Translations under genes and position numbers: made by a program
Notes under the pieces: model-generated
Database searches by the model: none
What the model saw: the letters and a program-made list of their open reading frames with translations, nothing else
Told to the model about the DNA's origin: nothing
DNA from: Hyphomicrobiales bacterium
Lineage (GTDB): Bacteria > Pseudomonadota > Alphaproteobacteria > Rhizobiales > NORP267
NCBI GenBank assembly: GCA_030688605.1
Contig: JAUYJB010000163.1
Location: 1 to 54,391 of the forward strand
DNA: 54,391 nucleotides
Direction: 5' to 3'
Part shown: piece by piece, positions 41,565-50,168 of the stretch
How positions within the stretch are numbered: position 1 is the stretch's first letter
Layout: the number at the start of each line of letters is the position of its first letter

Positions 41565-42524
41565 TCAGCCCAGCGCTGCATAGGCCGCGTCGGCGACGAT
41601 GGCGGCGAAGATGATGAGGCCATAGTCGCGGTTGGCGCGGAACAGTTTCAGGCAGCGGTCCGGGTCGTCGATGTTCAGCGTCGCGACCTGCCAGGCAAGG
41701 TGCAGCGCGCTCGCCGCAAGTCCCGCATAGAAGACCGCGCCGGTGCCTGCGAGATGGCCGGCAAGGCCGAGGAACGCAGTGGCGAGCGCAAAGAACACGA
41801 TGAGCCAGGGCTTGGTCGACGCGCCCAACAGCCGCGCCGTCGACTTGACCCCAATCAGCGCGTCGTCCTCCTTGTCCTGGTGGGCGTAGATGGTGTCATA
41901 GCCGAGGGTCCAGAAGATGCCGGCGACATAGAGCGCGGCGGCGGCCCAATCGAGCCGCCCGCGCACCGCCGCCCAGCCCAAGAGCGCCCCCCAATTGAAG
42001 GCCAGCCCGAGGAAGAATTGCGGCCACCAGGTGACCCGCTTCATGAACGGATAGATGGCGACGACGGCGAGCGAGGCGACGCCGAGGCCGATGGCGAAGA
42101 CATTGAACTGCAAAAGGATCAATAGCCCGACGAGGCACAGCGCGACGGCGAAGGCCCAGGCCTGGGCGACGGACACCTGGCCGCTCGGGATCGGCCGCGA
42201 GCGCGTGCGCGCCACTTGCATGTCGTAGTCCCGGTCGACGATGTCGTTATAGGTGCAGCCGGCGCCGCGCATGACCACCGCGCCGATGCCGAACAGCGCG
42301 ATCAGCCACGGGTCGGGATAGGCCGCACCCGTGGCGAGCGCGGCAAGGGCGATTGACCACCAGCACGGCCACAGCAACAGCCAGGTGCCGATGGGCCGGT
42401 CGAGGCGCATCAGGCGCAGATAGGGCCGCGCCCGGGCGGGCGCCCTACTGTCGACCCAACTGTCCTGGACCGCGTCGGCGACGGTTCCGCTCGCCTGTCC
42501 GGTCATTTCCGCGTCGCTTGGCAT
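41565..42524 (-). CDS. ubiA: 4-hydroxybenzoate polyprenyltransferase UbiA
   Basis: A 319-aa membrane prenyltransferase. The first aspartate motif is in GCTYNDIVDRDYDMQVARTRSRP and the second in WTLGYDTIYAHQDKEDD, with about eight or nine membrane segments. It joins a polyprenyl chain to 4-hydroxybenzoate in ubiquinone synthesis. Starts at 42605 (TTG), 42524 and 42506 are in frame; 42524 gives the usual length and leaves space for the divergent rsmE promoter. Confidence 0.94.
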   Translation of the reverse strand: MPSDAEMTGQASGTVADAVQDSWVDSRAPARARPYLRLMRLDRPIGTWLLLWPCWWSIALAALATGAAYPDPWLIALFGIGAVVMRGAGCTYNDIVDRDYDMQVARTRSRPIPSGQVSVAQAWAFAVALCLVGLLILLQFNVFAIGLGVASLAVVAIYPFMKRVTWWPQFFLGLAFNWGALLGWAAVRGRLDWAAAALYVAGIFWTLGYDTIYAHQDKEDDALIGVKSTARLLGASTKPWLIVFFALATAFLGLAGHLAGTGAVFYAGLAASALHLAWQVATLNIDDPDRCLKLFRANRDYGLIIFAAIVADAAYAALG

Positions 42525-42605
42525 GGCCGAGAAGTCGCGCGTTGTTCCGCCGGGGTCAAGGGTCACTGGAAACGGCACCGCGAAGCGCGTAAACGGATCG
42601 GCCAA

Positions 42606-43358
42606 ATGGCACGCTACGATTTTGCGACCCCGAGACTGTTCGTGACCGAGGCACTGAAGCCGGGGGCCGAGATTTCATTGCCGAAAGGCCAGGCGCATTA
42701 CCTCCTCAACGTGCTGCGCCTCAGGCAGGGCGGAAGCGTGCTCTTGTTCAACGGCAACGACGGCGAATGGCTGAGCAAGATCGCTGAACCCGGCAAGCGC
42801 GCCTGCACCCTTGCCGTCGCGAGCCGGACCCGCGGCCAGACGTCGCCCTGCGACCTGCATTATCTGTTCGCGCCGCTCAAGCGCGCCCGCCTCGACTATC
42901 TGGTGCAGAAGGCGACCGAGATGGGCGCCTCGCTGCTGCAGCCGGTGATGACGGCGCGCACCGTCTCCGAGCGGGTCAATGTCGATCGCATGCGCGCCAA
43001 CGTCATCGAGGCGGCCGAGCAATGCGGCATCCTGTCGGTCCCCGAGGTCCGCGCGCCGGTGAAGCTTGTCCAGGCGATCGAGGGCTGGGACGATGGGCGC
43101 CGGCTGATCCTGTGTGACGAGGAGGCGCCGCCCGGCAACCCCTTGACGGCGTTGGCTCGGCTCCCACCGGGTCCGCTTGCTGTCATGGTCGGCCCGGAGG
43201 GCGGATTTGCCCCGGAGGAGCGCGAGACGATCCGCGCAAAGCCCTATGTGACCATCATTTCACTCGGGCCCCGCCTGCTGCGCGCCGACACCGCCGCCGT
43301 CGCGGCGCTGGCCCTGGTTCAGGCCACGCTCGGCGATCTCAATTCCGTGAACGCCTAA
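42606..43358 (+). CDS. rsmE: 16S rRNA (uracil(1498)-N(3))-methyltransferase RsmE
   Basis: A 250-aa SPOUT-family protein. The N-terminal PUA-like part includes KGQAHYLLNVLRLRQGGSVLLFNGNDGEW. The knotted methyltransferase domain has YLVQKATEMGASLLQPVMTART, VIEAAEQCG, VMVGPEGGFAPEERE and LGPRLLRADTAAVAALALVQA. It methylates U1498 of 16S rRNA with SAM. It is divergent from ubiA and lies 69 bases before gshA, an arrangement common in Hyphomicrobiales. Confidence 0.95.
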   Translation: MARYDFATPRLFVTEALKPGAEISLPKGQAHYLLNVLRLRQGGSVLLFNGNDGEWLSKIAEPGKRACTLAVASRTRGQTSPCDLHYLFAPLKRARLDYLVQKATEMGASLLQPVMTARTVSERVNVDRMRANVIEAAEQCGILSVPEVRAPVKLVQAIEGWDDGRRLILCDEEAPPGNPLTALARLPPGPLAVMVGPEGGFAPEERETIRAKPYVTIISLGPRLLRADTAAVAALALVQATLGDLNSVNA

Positions 43359-43427
43359 ACCATCGCTTGCAATTGTGGCCCCGGAGCGCTTACAGGGGCT
43401 TGACCTCAAGAGCATCAAGAGGACTCA

Positions 43428-44798
43428 ATGTCCATTCCCCAGGTGGTGGAAGGGGCGATCGAGAGCAAGGCCGATCTCGTCGCCTTTCTGGAGCGCGGCT
43501 GCAAGCCGCGCTCGGAGTGGCGCATCGGCACGGAGCACGAGAAATTCGGCTTTTGCCTCGCCGACCATTCGCCGATGCCCTACGATGGCCCGCAGGGCAT
43601 CGCCGCTTTTCTGAAGGAGTTCGCCCGCCGCTTCGGCTGGGAACCGGCGATCGAGGCCGGCAACATCATCGGCTTGCGGTGCCCCGAGGCAACCGGGGCG
43701 ATCTCGCTCGAACCCGGCGGCCAGCTCGAGCTCTCCGGCGCACAGCTCAAGACCTTGCACCAGACCTGCCAGGAGGTGAACACGCATCTGGAGGAAGTCC
43801 GCGCCGTCGCCGCCGATCTCGGCGTCGGCTTTCTCGGGCTCGGCTTCTCGCCGAAATGGACGCTTGCCGAGACGCCGCACATGCCCAAGGGGCGCTATGC
43901 CGTCATGGTCAGCCACATGCCGAAGGTCGGCGGCCACGGCCTCGACATGATGTACCGGACCTGCACGGTGCAGGTGAACCTCGACTTTGCGTCCGAAAAT
44001 GACATGGTCAAGAAGCTGCGCGTTGGCCTGGCGCTGCAGCCGATCGTCACCGCGATCTTCTCAAACTCGCCCTTCGCCGAGGGCCGCCCGAACGGCTATC
44101 TTTCCTACCGCGCCGAGGTCTGGCGCGACACCGACCCGCAGCGGACCGGGCTTCTGCCCTTTGCCTTCGAGGAAGGCATGGGTTTCGAGCGCTATGTGGA
44201 CTATGCCCTTGACGTGCCGATGTATTTCGTCTTTCGCGACGGCCGCTACATCAACGTCGCGGGCGCCTCGTTTAGGGATTTTCTCGACGGCAGGCTGGAG
44301 GCGCTGCCGGGCGAGCGGCCGGGCATGGGCGACTGGGCCGATCATCTGACCACCCTGTTTCCGGAGACGCGGGTGAAGAACTATATCGAGATGCGCGGCG
44401 CCGACGGCGGGCCGTGGCGCGGATTGTGCGCGCTGCCGGCGCTGTGGGCCGGCCTGCTCTACGATTCCGACGTGCTCGAGGCTGCCTGGGACCTGGCCAA
44501 GGGCTGGAGCGCGGAGGAGCGCGAGGCGCTGCGCGATTCGGTGCCGCGGCTCGGACTTGCCGCGCGCATCGGCGGGCGCAGCGTCCAGGATGTCGCCAAG
44601 GATCTGGTGGCGCTCGCCCGCGAGGGCCTGACCCGGCGCGGCAACCTCAACACCACCGGCGACAATGAGACGCTCTATCTCGACACGGTGGAATCGATCG
44701 TCTGGTCCGGCGAGACGGCGGCCGAGCGTCTGCTCAAGCGCTACCACGAGGTCTGGAAGGGCGACATCGACCGGCTGTTCGAAGAGGAAGCGTACTAA
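43428..44798 (+). CDS. gshA: Glutamate-cysteine ligase, plant/alphaproteobacterial type
   Basis: A 456-aa protein of the GCS2-like (plant) class: WRIGTEHEKFGFC, NIIGLRCPEATGAISLEPGGQLELSGA, GLGFSPKWTLAETPHMPKGRY, MYRTCTVQVNLDF, and LNTTGDNETLYLDTVE at the C-terminus. It makes gamma-glutamylcysteine, the first step to glutathione. The stop TAA (44796-44798) abuts a MITE-like element exactly. A Kef-type, potentially glutathione-regulated antiporter is encoded 1.6 kb downstream on the other strand. Confidence 0.95.
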   Translation: MSIPQVVEGAIESKADLVAFLERGCKPRSEWRIGTEHEKFGFCLADHSPMPYDGPQGIAAFLKEFARRFGWEPAIEAGNIIGLRCPEATGAISLEPGGQLELSGAQLKTLHQTCQEVNTHLEEVRAVAADLGVGFLGLGFSPKWTLAETPHMPKGRYAVMVSHMPKVGGHGLDMMYRTCTVQVNLDFASENDMVKKLRVGLALQPIVTAIFSNSPFAEGRPNGYLSYRAEVWRDTDPQRTGLLPFAFEEGMGFERYVDYALDVPMYFVFRDGRYINVAGASFRDFLDGRLEALPGERPGMGDWADHLTTLFPETRVKNYIEMRGADGGPWRGLCALPALWAGLLYDSDVLEAAWDLAKGWSAEEREALRDSVPRLGLAARIGGRSVQDVAKDLVALAREGLTRRGNLNTTGDNETLYLDTVESIVWSGETAAERLLKRYHEVWKGDIDRLFEEEAY

Positions 44799-45066
44799 CT
44801 AGAGCGGTTCATGGTTATAGGGGATCGATTCGATGGGCCAAATCGGTTCATCCGGGCAGGCGCGGCGCGACGCGCGATACGGGATATCGGGCGAGCGCCG
44901 CAACGAACCCGGTGGGTCGATTTGGCCCACCGAAGGCCGGGTTCTTTTGCGCCGTGGCGGTGTTGCGGCTGTTGGCCGATGCACCGCATCGCCCGGCGAG
45001 CCGCGCTTGGCCACGGCGCAAAATCATCCCGGTCAAATGGTTTCCTATAACCATGAACCGCTCTAG
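44799..45066. mobile_element. MITE-like element with perfect 23-bp terminal inverted repeats
   Basis: A 268-bp element. Its left end (44799-44821, CTAGAGCGGTTCATGGTTAT and three more bases) is exactly inverted at 45044-45066. The interior has nested inverted repeats: GGGCCAAATCG against CGATTTGGCCC, GAACCCGG against CCGGGTTC, and TTTTGCGCCGTGGC against GCCACGGCGCAAAA. TA in CTAG at each end fits the target preference of Tc1/IS630-type transposons. It carries no gene. It sits exactly between the stop of gshA and the end of the convergent lysR, where its hairpins could end transcription from both sides. Short related ends recur at 48211. Confidence 0.8.
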
Positions 45067-45070
45067 AGCC

Positions 45071-45949
45071 TCATTCGGCGGCCATCGCCGTCGGTAGGTT
45101 GCCGAGCCGCGAGACGATGTGGCCGACCAGCGCGTCGTGAATCGGCAGTCGCGCCTGGCGCGCCCGGAGATAGGCAATGTCGCAGGCCGGCAGGGCGGGG
45201 AACCCGTCGGCGGATTTCAGGATGCGCATTTCGTTGCGCACCGCGCTCTCCGGCAGCACCGATACCGCCAAGCCGGCGAGGATGGCGCCGGAAAGCGCCG
45301 CAGCGCTCGGGCTGACATAGGCGATGCGATAGGGCCGCGCGATCCGGTCGAGGGCGGCGAGCGCCTCGCGCCGCCAGGTGCAGGTCTGCTGTCCGAGCGC
45401 CAGCGGCAAGGGTTCGATTTTCTCGGCGCAATGCTGCTCCGAGGCCACCCAGTAGAGCGGCTCGCGGCGGAAGATCTCGCCGAGCCCGCCGCAGTCGCCG
45501 TGGGTGACGATGCCGAGGTCGAGCCGACCTTCCTCGATGCGCTTGAAGATGCACGTGGACGGCTCGCACAAGACGTCGATCTCGATACCCGGATGGCTGC
45601 GCGCGAACGCCGCGAGCACGCGCGGCAGCAGGCGATCGGCATAATCGTCGGGCAAGCCAAGCCGAATGCTGCCGGTCAGCTCGGGTTCGGCGAAGGCCGA
45701 CACCGCCTCGTCGTTGATCTGCAGGATCCGCCTTGCATATTCGAGCAGCCGCTGGCCGTCCGCCGTCAGCCGGCTCTGCCGGCCGTCGCGCTCGAAGACC
45801 GGCTTGCCGATGCGTTCCTCGAGCCGCTTCATCTGCATGCTGACGGCCGACTGGGTCTTGTGAACCTCGTCGGCGGCCTTGGTAAAGCTGCCGGTCTCGG
45901 CGATCGCGGTGAAGGTTCGCAACTGATCGATATCGAGGAGCCTGGGCAT
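45071..45949 (-). CDS. LysR-family transcriptional regulator
   Basis: A 292-aa LysR regulator. The N-terminal HTH (LDIDQLRTFTAIAETGSFTKAADEVHKTQSAVSMQMKRLEERIG) is followed by the effector-binding domain (SIRLGLPDDYADRLLPRVLAAFARSHPGIEIDV). It is divergent from a DUF1127 gene with a 127-bp gap, so it may control that gene and itself. The gap has AT-rich inverted motifs such as GGATTAATC near 45999. The effector is unknown. Confidence 0.9.
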   Translation of the reverse strand: MPRLLDIDQLRTFTAIAETGSFTKAADEVHKTQSAVSMQMKRLEERIGKPVFERDGRQSRLTADGQRLLEYARRILQINDEAVSAFAEPELTGSIRLGLPDDYADRLLPRVLAAFARSHPGIEIDVLCEPSTCIFKRIEEGRLDLGIVTHGDCGGLGEIFRREPLYWVASEQHCAEKIEPLPLALGQQTCTWRREALAALDRIARPYRIAYVSPSAAALSGAILAGLAVSVLPESAVRNEMRILKSADGFPALPACDIAYLRARQARLPIHDALVGHIVSRLGNLPTAMAAE

Positions 45950-46076
45950 GATTTTAACCGATCACAATTGATGATGGGTCATATTAAAAACATTCGTTGG
46001 ATTAATCAATCTCCGTTCGCCATATACAGCGCATATTTTCGCGGCTTGGCGCCGCGCCGTGATCAGGAGAGATGCG
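45950..46076. promoter_or_regulatory. Divergent lysR / DUF1127 regulatory region
   Basis: An AT-rich 127-bp region, unusual in this GC-rich window. It contains ATTGATGATGGGTCATATTAAAA-type sequence near 45967, GGATTAATC near 45999 and AGGAGA (46065-46070) as the DUF1127 ribosome site. T-N11-A LysR-type boxes can be drawn in several places, so no single operator is claimed. Confidence 0.5.
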
Positions 46077-46382
46077 ATGTATCGATTCAACGAAGCTGCC
46101 GAACGGGAGTTGACGACGCCCATAGGCCCAGCCGCCGCCGGGTTCGGGCGGCGGGCCTTTCACGAGATCGCGCGGTTTTTTCAAGCCGTCGGCAACCGCC
46201 GGGCGGTGCGCCGGATGACTCTGCTCGACGACCGGCTGCTGGCCGATATCGGGCTTTCCCGCACCGATGTCACGTCCGCGCTGGCGCAACCTGTCTGGGT
46301 CGACCCTTCGCGCAATCTTGCCGAAACGGTCGAATACCGGCGCCGGGGGCGCCTCTGGGGCCGCCCGCTACGGCGCCACTGA
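46077..46382 (+). CDS. DUF1127 domain-containing protein
   Basis: A 101-aa protein. The N-terminus is MYRFNEAAERELTTPIGPA. The DUF1127 motif is RRAVRRMTLLDDRLLADIGLSRTDV (residues 43-67), a short basic helix pair found in many small alphaproteobacterial proteins. Related small DUF1127 proteins take part in RNA-binding or phosphate/stress responses in Rhizobiales and Rhodobacterales. This one is longer, with an Arg-rich end (RRRGRLWGRPLRRH). AGGAGA six bases before ATG 46077 fixes the start. It is divergent from lysR. Confidence 0.82.
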   Translation: MYRFNEAAERELTTPIGPAAAGFGRRAFHEIARFFQAVGNRRAVRRMTLLDDRLLADIGLSRTDVTSALAQPVWVDPSRNLAETVEYRRRGRLWGRPLRRH

Positions 46383-46435
46383 CCCGACATCAGAACTCTC
46401 GCCGGTCGGATGGAACCACTCGACCGGCGAGCGCT

Positions 46436-48202
46436 CTAAGCCGGCCGATCGGGCGTTGAGCCCGGGTCGCGCCGGCGCTGCTCATCCGAGGCGGCGCTCC
46501 CGCCACCCTCTTTCTCCTTGCGGGGCCGTTCCCGGTCGCGCAATTCATGCTCGATCGCCGCGATGCGCTCCGGCGTGAGGCCTACATGCTCCAACGCCGC
46601 CTTGCCGAAGGCGATTCCCGATTCGAAGGTCTCGCGGATCGCGTAGTCGACACCCTCGGCGGCAAGCTCGGCCGCGTGTTCATGATCGGCGGCGCGGCAG
46701 AAGATCGCGGTATCCGGGAAGGTCGAGCGGATCGCCTCGATCGCCTTGGTCATGGCCGGCCTGTTGTCGATGCATAGCGCGATCAGCACCGCCGAGCCGG
46801 CGCCGGCAGCGCGCAGCACGTCGACGCGCGTGGCATCGCCGTAGTGAACCGTGTAGCCGAACCGGCGTGCGACTGCGATGCGATTCGGGTCGCGGTCGAT
46901 GGCGACGATGCCGAGGCCCTCGGCCATCAGCATCTGGCCGACGACCTGGCCGAAGCGACCGAAGCCCAGCACGATGACGACCGGCTTGGCCTCGCTGAAC
47001 GTCTCCACCACGTCGGCCGGCACGCCGCTCGCCGCGAGCATGGCGGCGGTGCGCTCGAAAACGGCGCCCAACAGCGGCGTTGCCGCCATGGTGAGGATGA
47101 CAATGGCGGCGAGAAGGTTGGCCTCCCCGACCGACATGATCCCGGCGGTGACCGCGGCGGTGAACAGCACGAAGCCGAACTCGCCGCCTTGCGGGATAGT
47201 CACCGCGACGCGCAGGGCGTTGGCGTTGGAACAGTCGAACAGCCGCGCCAGCGCCCAGATGAACACCCCCTTCGAGGCCAGAACGACAACGACCCCGACC
47301 AGGACATAGGGCCAGGCGCCGGCGATCAGCCCAAGGTCGATCGACATGCCGACGCCGATGAAGAACAGACCGAGCAGCAGAACGCGGAACGGCTCGATGT
47401 CGGCTTCGAGCTGATGCCGGAACGAGGATTCGGCGAGCATGACGCCGGCAAGGAACGCGCCGAGCGCCATCGACAGGCCGGCCTCGTGCATGAGGAAGGC
47501 GGCGCCGAAGACGACGAGAAGGGCCGCCGCGACCATGATCTCGCGCGCGTCCGCCTTGGCGAGCAGGCCGAACAGCGGATTGAGAAGAAACCGGCCGGCG
47601 AGGATGACGGCGACGACGGCGCCGACGATGGTCGCCGCCCTGAGGCCCAGGGCGCCGGCGTCGGCGGTCTCCCTGAACGGCGCGATGAGCGGCACCAGCG
47701 CCAGCAGCGGCACGATGCTCAGATCCTGCAACAGCAGCACCGCCAGGGCCTTTTGGCCGTAAGGGCTCTTGAGCTGGCCACGCTCCTGCAGGAGCTGGAG
47801 CCCGAAGGCGGTGGAGGAGAGAGCCAGCGCGAAGCCCGCGATAAGCGCCGGGCGCCACGACAGCCCGGCCCCCAGCGCGGCCGCATAGAGAATGCCGCCG
47901 CACAGGAGGACCTGGGCCGAACCGAGCCCGAAGACATCGCGACGCATGGTCCACAGCAGCGCAGGGTTCAGCTCCAGGCCGATGATGAACAAAAGCAGGA
48001 CGACGCCGAGCTCGGCGATGCGCAGGACCTCATCCGGCGCGGCGAACAGGCCGATGCCCCACGGCCCGAGCGCGATGCCGGCGGCCAGATAGCCGAGGAT
48101 GACCCCGAGGCCGAGGCGCTTGAACAGCGGCACCGCGATCACGGCCGCGGCCAGTAGCACCAGCGCGTCGGTCAGAAGGTTTCCGCTTGTCTGCCCCGCC
48201 AC
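46436..48202 (-). CDS. Kef-type monovalent cation:proton antiporter (CPA2 with TrkA-N)
   Basis: A 588-aa protein. About twelve membrane segments of the CPA2 exchanger (LGLGVILGYLAAGIALGPWGIG, ALALSSTAFGLQLLQERGQ) are followed by a cytoplasmic TrkA-N/RCK domain with VIVLGFGRFGQVVGQMLMAEG and ending IDRDPNRI. This layout is KefB/KefC-like, potassium or cation efflux gated by NAD and often glutathione adducts. Regulation by glutathione is only suggested by the nearby gshA. GTG start 48202. The stop codon TAG lies in a TAGAGCG sequence resembling the end of the nearby MITE. Confidence 0.88.
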   Translation of the reverse strand: MAGQTSGNLLTDALVLLAAAVIAVPLFKRLGLGVILGYLAAGIALGPWGIGLFAAPDEVLRIAELGVVLLLFIIGLELNPALLWTMRRDVFGLGSAQVLLCGGILYAAALGAGLSWRPALIAGFALALSSTAFGLQLLQERGQLKSPYGQKALAVLLLQDLSIVPLLALVPLIAPFRETADAGALGLRAATIVGAVVAVILAGRFLLNPLFGLLAKADAREIMVAAALLVVFGAAFLMHEAGLSMALGAFLAGVMLAESSFRHQLEADIEPFRVLLLGLFFIGVGMSIDLGLIAGAWPYVLVGVVVVLASKGVFIWALARLFDCSNANALRVAVTIPQGGEFGFVLFTAAVTAGIMSVGEANLLAAIVILTMAATPLLGAVFERTAAMLAASGVPADVVETFSEAKPVVIVLGFGRFGQVVGQMLMAEGLGIVAIDRDPNRIAVARRFGYTVHYGDATRVDVLRAAGAGSAVLIALCIDNRPAMTKAIEAIRSTFPDTAIFCRAADHEHAAELAAEGVDYAIRETFESGIAFGKAALEHVGLTPERIAAIEHELRDRERPRKEKEGGGSAASDEQRRRDPGSTPDRPA

Positions 48203-48210
48203 GCGAGCTT

Positions 48211-48232
48211 CCTATGGCCAGGAACCGCTCTA
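48211..48232. repeat. Single diverged copy of the MITE end overlapping the tldD stop
   Basis: On the minus strand this reads TAGAGCGGTTCCTGGCCATA and two more bases. It matches the end of the 44799-45066 element at 19 of 22 positions. It lies between the kefB-like start and tldD, and TAG at 48230-48232 is the tldD stop. No second end is visible nearby, so it is a solo end or the trace of a lost copy. Confidence 0.6.
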
Positions 48233-49660
48233 ACCCGTTCCGCCCACCGTCAGCCGGTCGATGCGCACGGTCGGCTGGCCGACGCCGACCGGGACCCCCT
48301 GGCCGGCCTTTCCGCAGGTGCCGACGCCGGGGTCGAGCTTCATGTCGTTGCCGACCATCGCGACCCGGGTGAGCGCGTCGGGGCCATTGCCGATGAGGGT
48401 CGCGCCCTTGAGCGGCGGCCCGAGCCTGCCGTTTTCGATCTTGTAGGCTTCGGTGCAGGAAAAGACGAACTTTCCCGAGACGATGTCGACCTGGCCGCCG
48501 CCGAAATTGACCGCGTGGATGCCGTTCTTGACCGAGGCGATGATCTCTTCCGGGTCCTTGTCGCCGGCGCGCATATAGGTGTTGGTCATGCGCGGCATCG
48601 GCACATGGGCATAGGACTGGCGCCTGCCGTTGCCGGTTGCCGTCATGCCCATCAGCCGGGCGTTCTGGCGATCCTGCATATAGCCGACCAAAATGCCGTC
48701 CTCGATCAGCACGGTGGTTCCGGTCGGCGTGCCTTCATCGTCGATCGACAGCGAGCCGCGCCTATCGGCGATACTGCCGTCGTCGACGACCGAAACGCCG
48801 GCAGCCGCCACCCGCTCGCCCAACAGGCCGGAGAAGGCGGAAGTCTTCTTGCGGTTGAAGTCGCCTTCAAGGCCGTGACCGACCGCCTCGTGCAGGATGA
48901 TCCCGGCCCAGCCGGAGGCCAGCACCACGTCCATTTCGCCGGCCGGCGCCGGCACCGATTCAAGATTGACCAGGGCCTGACGCAGCGCCTCGTCGACGTG
49001 ATGGCGCCAGGACGCGGGATCGATCAGCGCCTTGAAGGAAAGGCGCCCGCCGCCGCCGGAAGTGCCGCTTTCCTGGCGGCCGTTCTTCTCGGCGACGATG
49101 GCGACGTTGAGGCGCACAAGCGGGCGCTGGTCGCGGTAGCTCGCCCCGTCGGCGCGCAGAATCTCCACCGACTGAAATTCGCCGGTGAGCGAGACGCTGA
49201 CTTGGCGCACGCGTTCGTCCCTGGCCCGGGCATAGGCGTCGATCTCGGCCAAGAGCGCCGTCTTGGCGGCGAAATCCGGCGCATCGAGCGGCGAGACATC
49301 GGTATACAGCTTCTGGTTGCTTCGCGCCGGCGCCGCAGCGACGACACCGGCATGGTGGCGCTTGACGGCGCTGGCGGCCGCGGCCGCGCGGCGCAGCGCG
49401 CTTTCAGAAATCTCGGAGGCGTGCGCGTAGCCGACCGCCTCGCCGGCAACGACCCTGAGGCCGAAGCCCTGGGCCGTGCCGTAGCTTGCCGATTTGAGCC
49501 GGCCATTGTCGAAGACGAGCCCTTCGCTTTTGCGCAATTCCAGGAACAATTCGCCGTCGTCGCCGCCGTCGACCGCCTCGGCGAGCACCGCCTGGGCACG
49601 CCCGCGGTCGACCGCGTTAGCGCCCAGAAGATCGAACTGCGGCTGCGCCCTGTCGCCCAT
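48230..49660 (-). CDS. tldD: Metalloprotease TldD
   Basis: A 476-aa TldD. The zinc motif is HEAVGHGLEGDF, with SAFSGLLGERVAAAGVSVVDDGSIADRRGSLSIDDEGTPT before RMTNTYMRAGDKDPEEII and GGGQVDIVSGKFVFSCTEAYKIENG. With TldE/PmbA (38389-39777) it forms the zinc peptidase that degrades peptides and matures some peptide toxins. The final residues before the stop are RIDRLTVGGTG, so the MITE-like end has not truncated the conserved part. Confidence 0.94.
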   Translation of the reverse strand: MGDRAQPQFDLLGANAVDRGRAQAVLAEAVDGGDDGELFLELRKSEGLVFDNGRLKSASYGTAQGFGLRVVAGEAVGYAHASEISESALRRAAAAASAVKRHHAGVVAAAPARSNQKLYTDVSPLDAPDFAAKTALLAEIDAYARARDERVRQVSVSLTGEFQSVEILRADGASYRDQRPLVRLNVAIVAEKNGRQESGTSGGGGRLSFKALIDPASWRHHVDEALRQALVNLESVPAPAGEMDVVLASGWAGIILHEAVGHGLEGDFNRKKTSAFSGLLGERVAAAGVSVVDDGSIADRRGSLSIDDEGTPTGTTVLIEDGILVGYMQDRQNARLMGMTATGNGRRQSYAHVPMPRMTNTYMRAGDKDPEEIIASVKNGIHAVNFGGGQVDIVSGKFVFSCTEAYKIENGRLGPPLKGATLIGNGPDALTRVAMVGNDMKLDPGVGTCGKAGQGVPVGVGQPTVRIDRLTVGGTG

Positions 49661-49667
49661 GGCCTTG

Positions 49668-50168
49668 TCAGCGAAGCTGCTCGAAACCGCCGGAGAAGCC
49701 CTTCAGCGTTACCGGAATGCCGACGCCCTGCTCGGGCGTTTTGAACACGATGAAGGTGGCGGTGGTACCAGCCCTGAGCTTGGCGATCAAATCGTCCTGC
49801 ATGATGACCTCGGCGATGCAACCATTGGCAAGGCAGCGCACGAAGCCGGCGCGGCCGACATCGACATCGTCAATCTTCAGCCCAAGACCGGAAGGCAGCA
49901 GCACGCCAAGCGGCGCCAGCACGCGGATGATGCGTTTCTGGCCGTCGGCGGTCTTCAGCACGATGACCGTCAGGCCGACATTCTGCTGGTCCTCGGCGAC
50001 GACGCTCTGCACCATGGCGCATTGCTCGGCCCGGGCGCCGGGCGGCGTGTCGCAGACCAGGTTCCAGTCGTCGAAGGTCGCCTTGATCTTGCCTTCCGCC
50101 ACCGCCATGGGAGCGCCGGCAATCTGCGCCGCCGCAGCGATCGCCAACGCCGCCGCCAAGCGCGCCAT
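49668..50168 (-). CDS. Invasion-associated locus B (IalB) family protein
   Basis: A 166-aa secreted protein with signal peptide (MARLAAALAIAAAAQIAGAP, cleavage after AVAEG-adjacent Ala). The IalB domain has DDWNLVCDTPPGARAEQCAMVQSV, RIIRVLAPLGVLLPSGLGLKIDD and FVRCLANGCIAEVIMQDDLIAKLRAG, with four Cys that can form disulfides in the periplasm. The family is named from Bartonella but is common in non-pathogens; the function is unclear. GGAGGAA before ATG 50168 sets the start. It lies 7 bases before tldD in the same direction, so it is probably co-transcribed. Confidence 0.9.
   Translation of the reverse strand: MARLAAALAIAAAAQIAGAPMAVAEGKIKATFDDWNLVCDTPPGARAEQCAMVQSVVAEDQQNVGLTVIVLKTADGQKRIIRVLAPLGVLLPSGLGLKIDDVDVGRAGFVRCLANGCIAEVIMQDDLIAKLRAGTTATFIVFKTPEQGVGIPVTLKGFSGGFEQLR

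Noticed and set aside
44799-45066. A protein-coding gene in the gshA-lysR gap
   Set aside because: Short open frames exist on both strands, but they consist entirely of inverted-repeat element sequence and lack ribosome sites.
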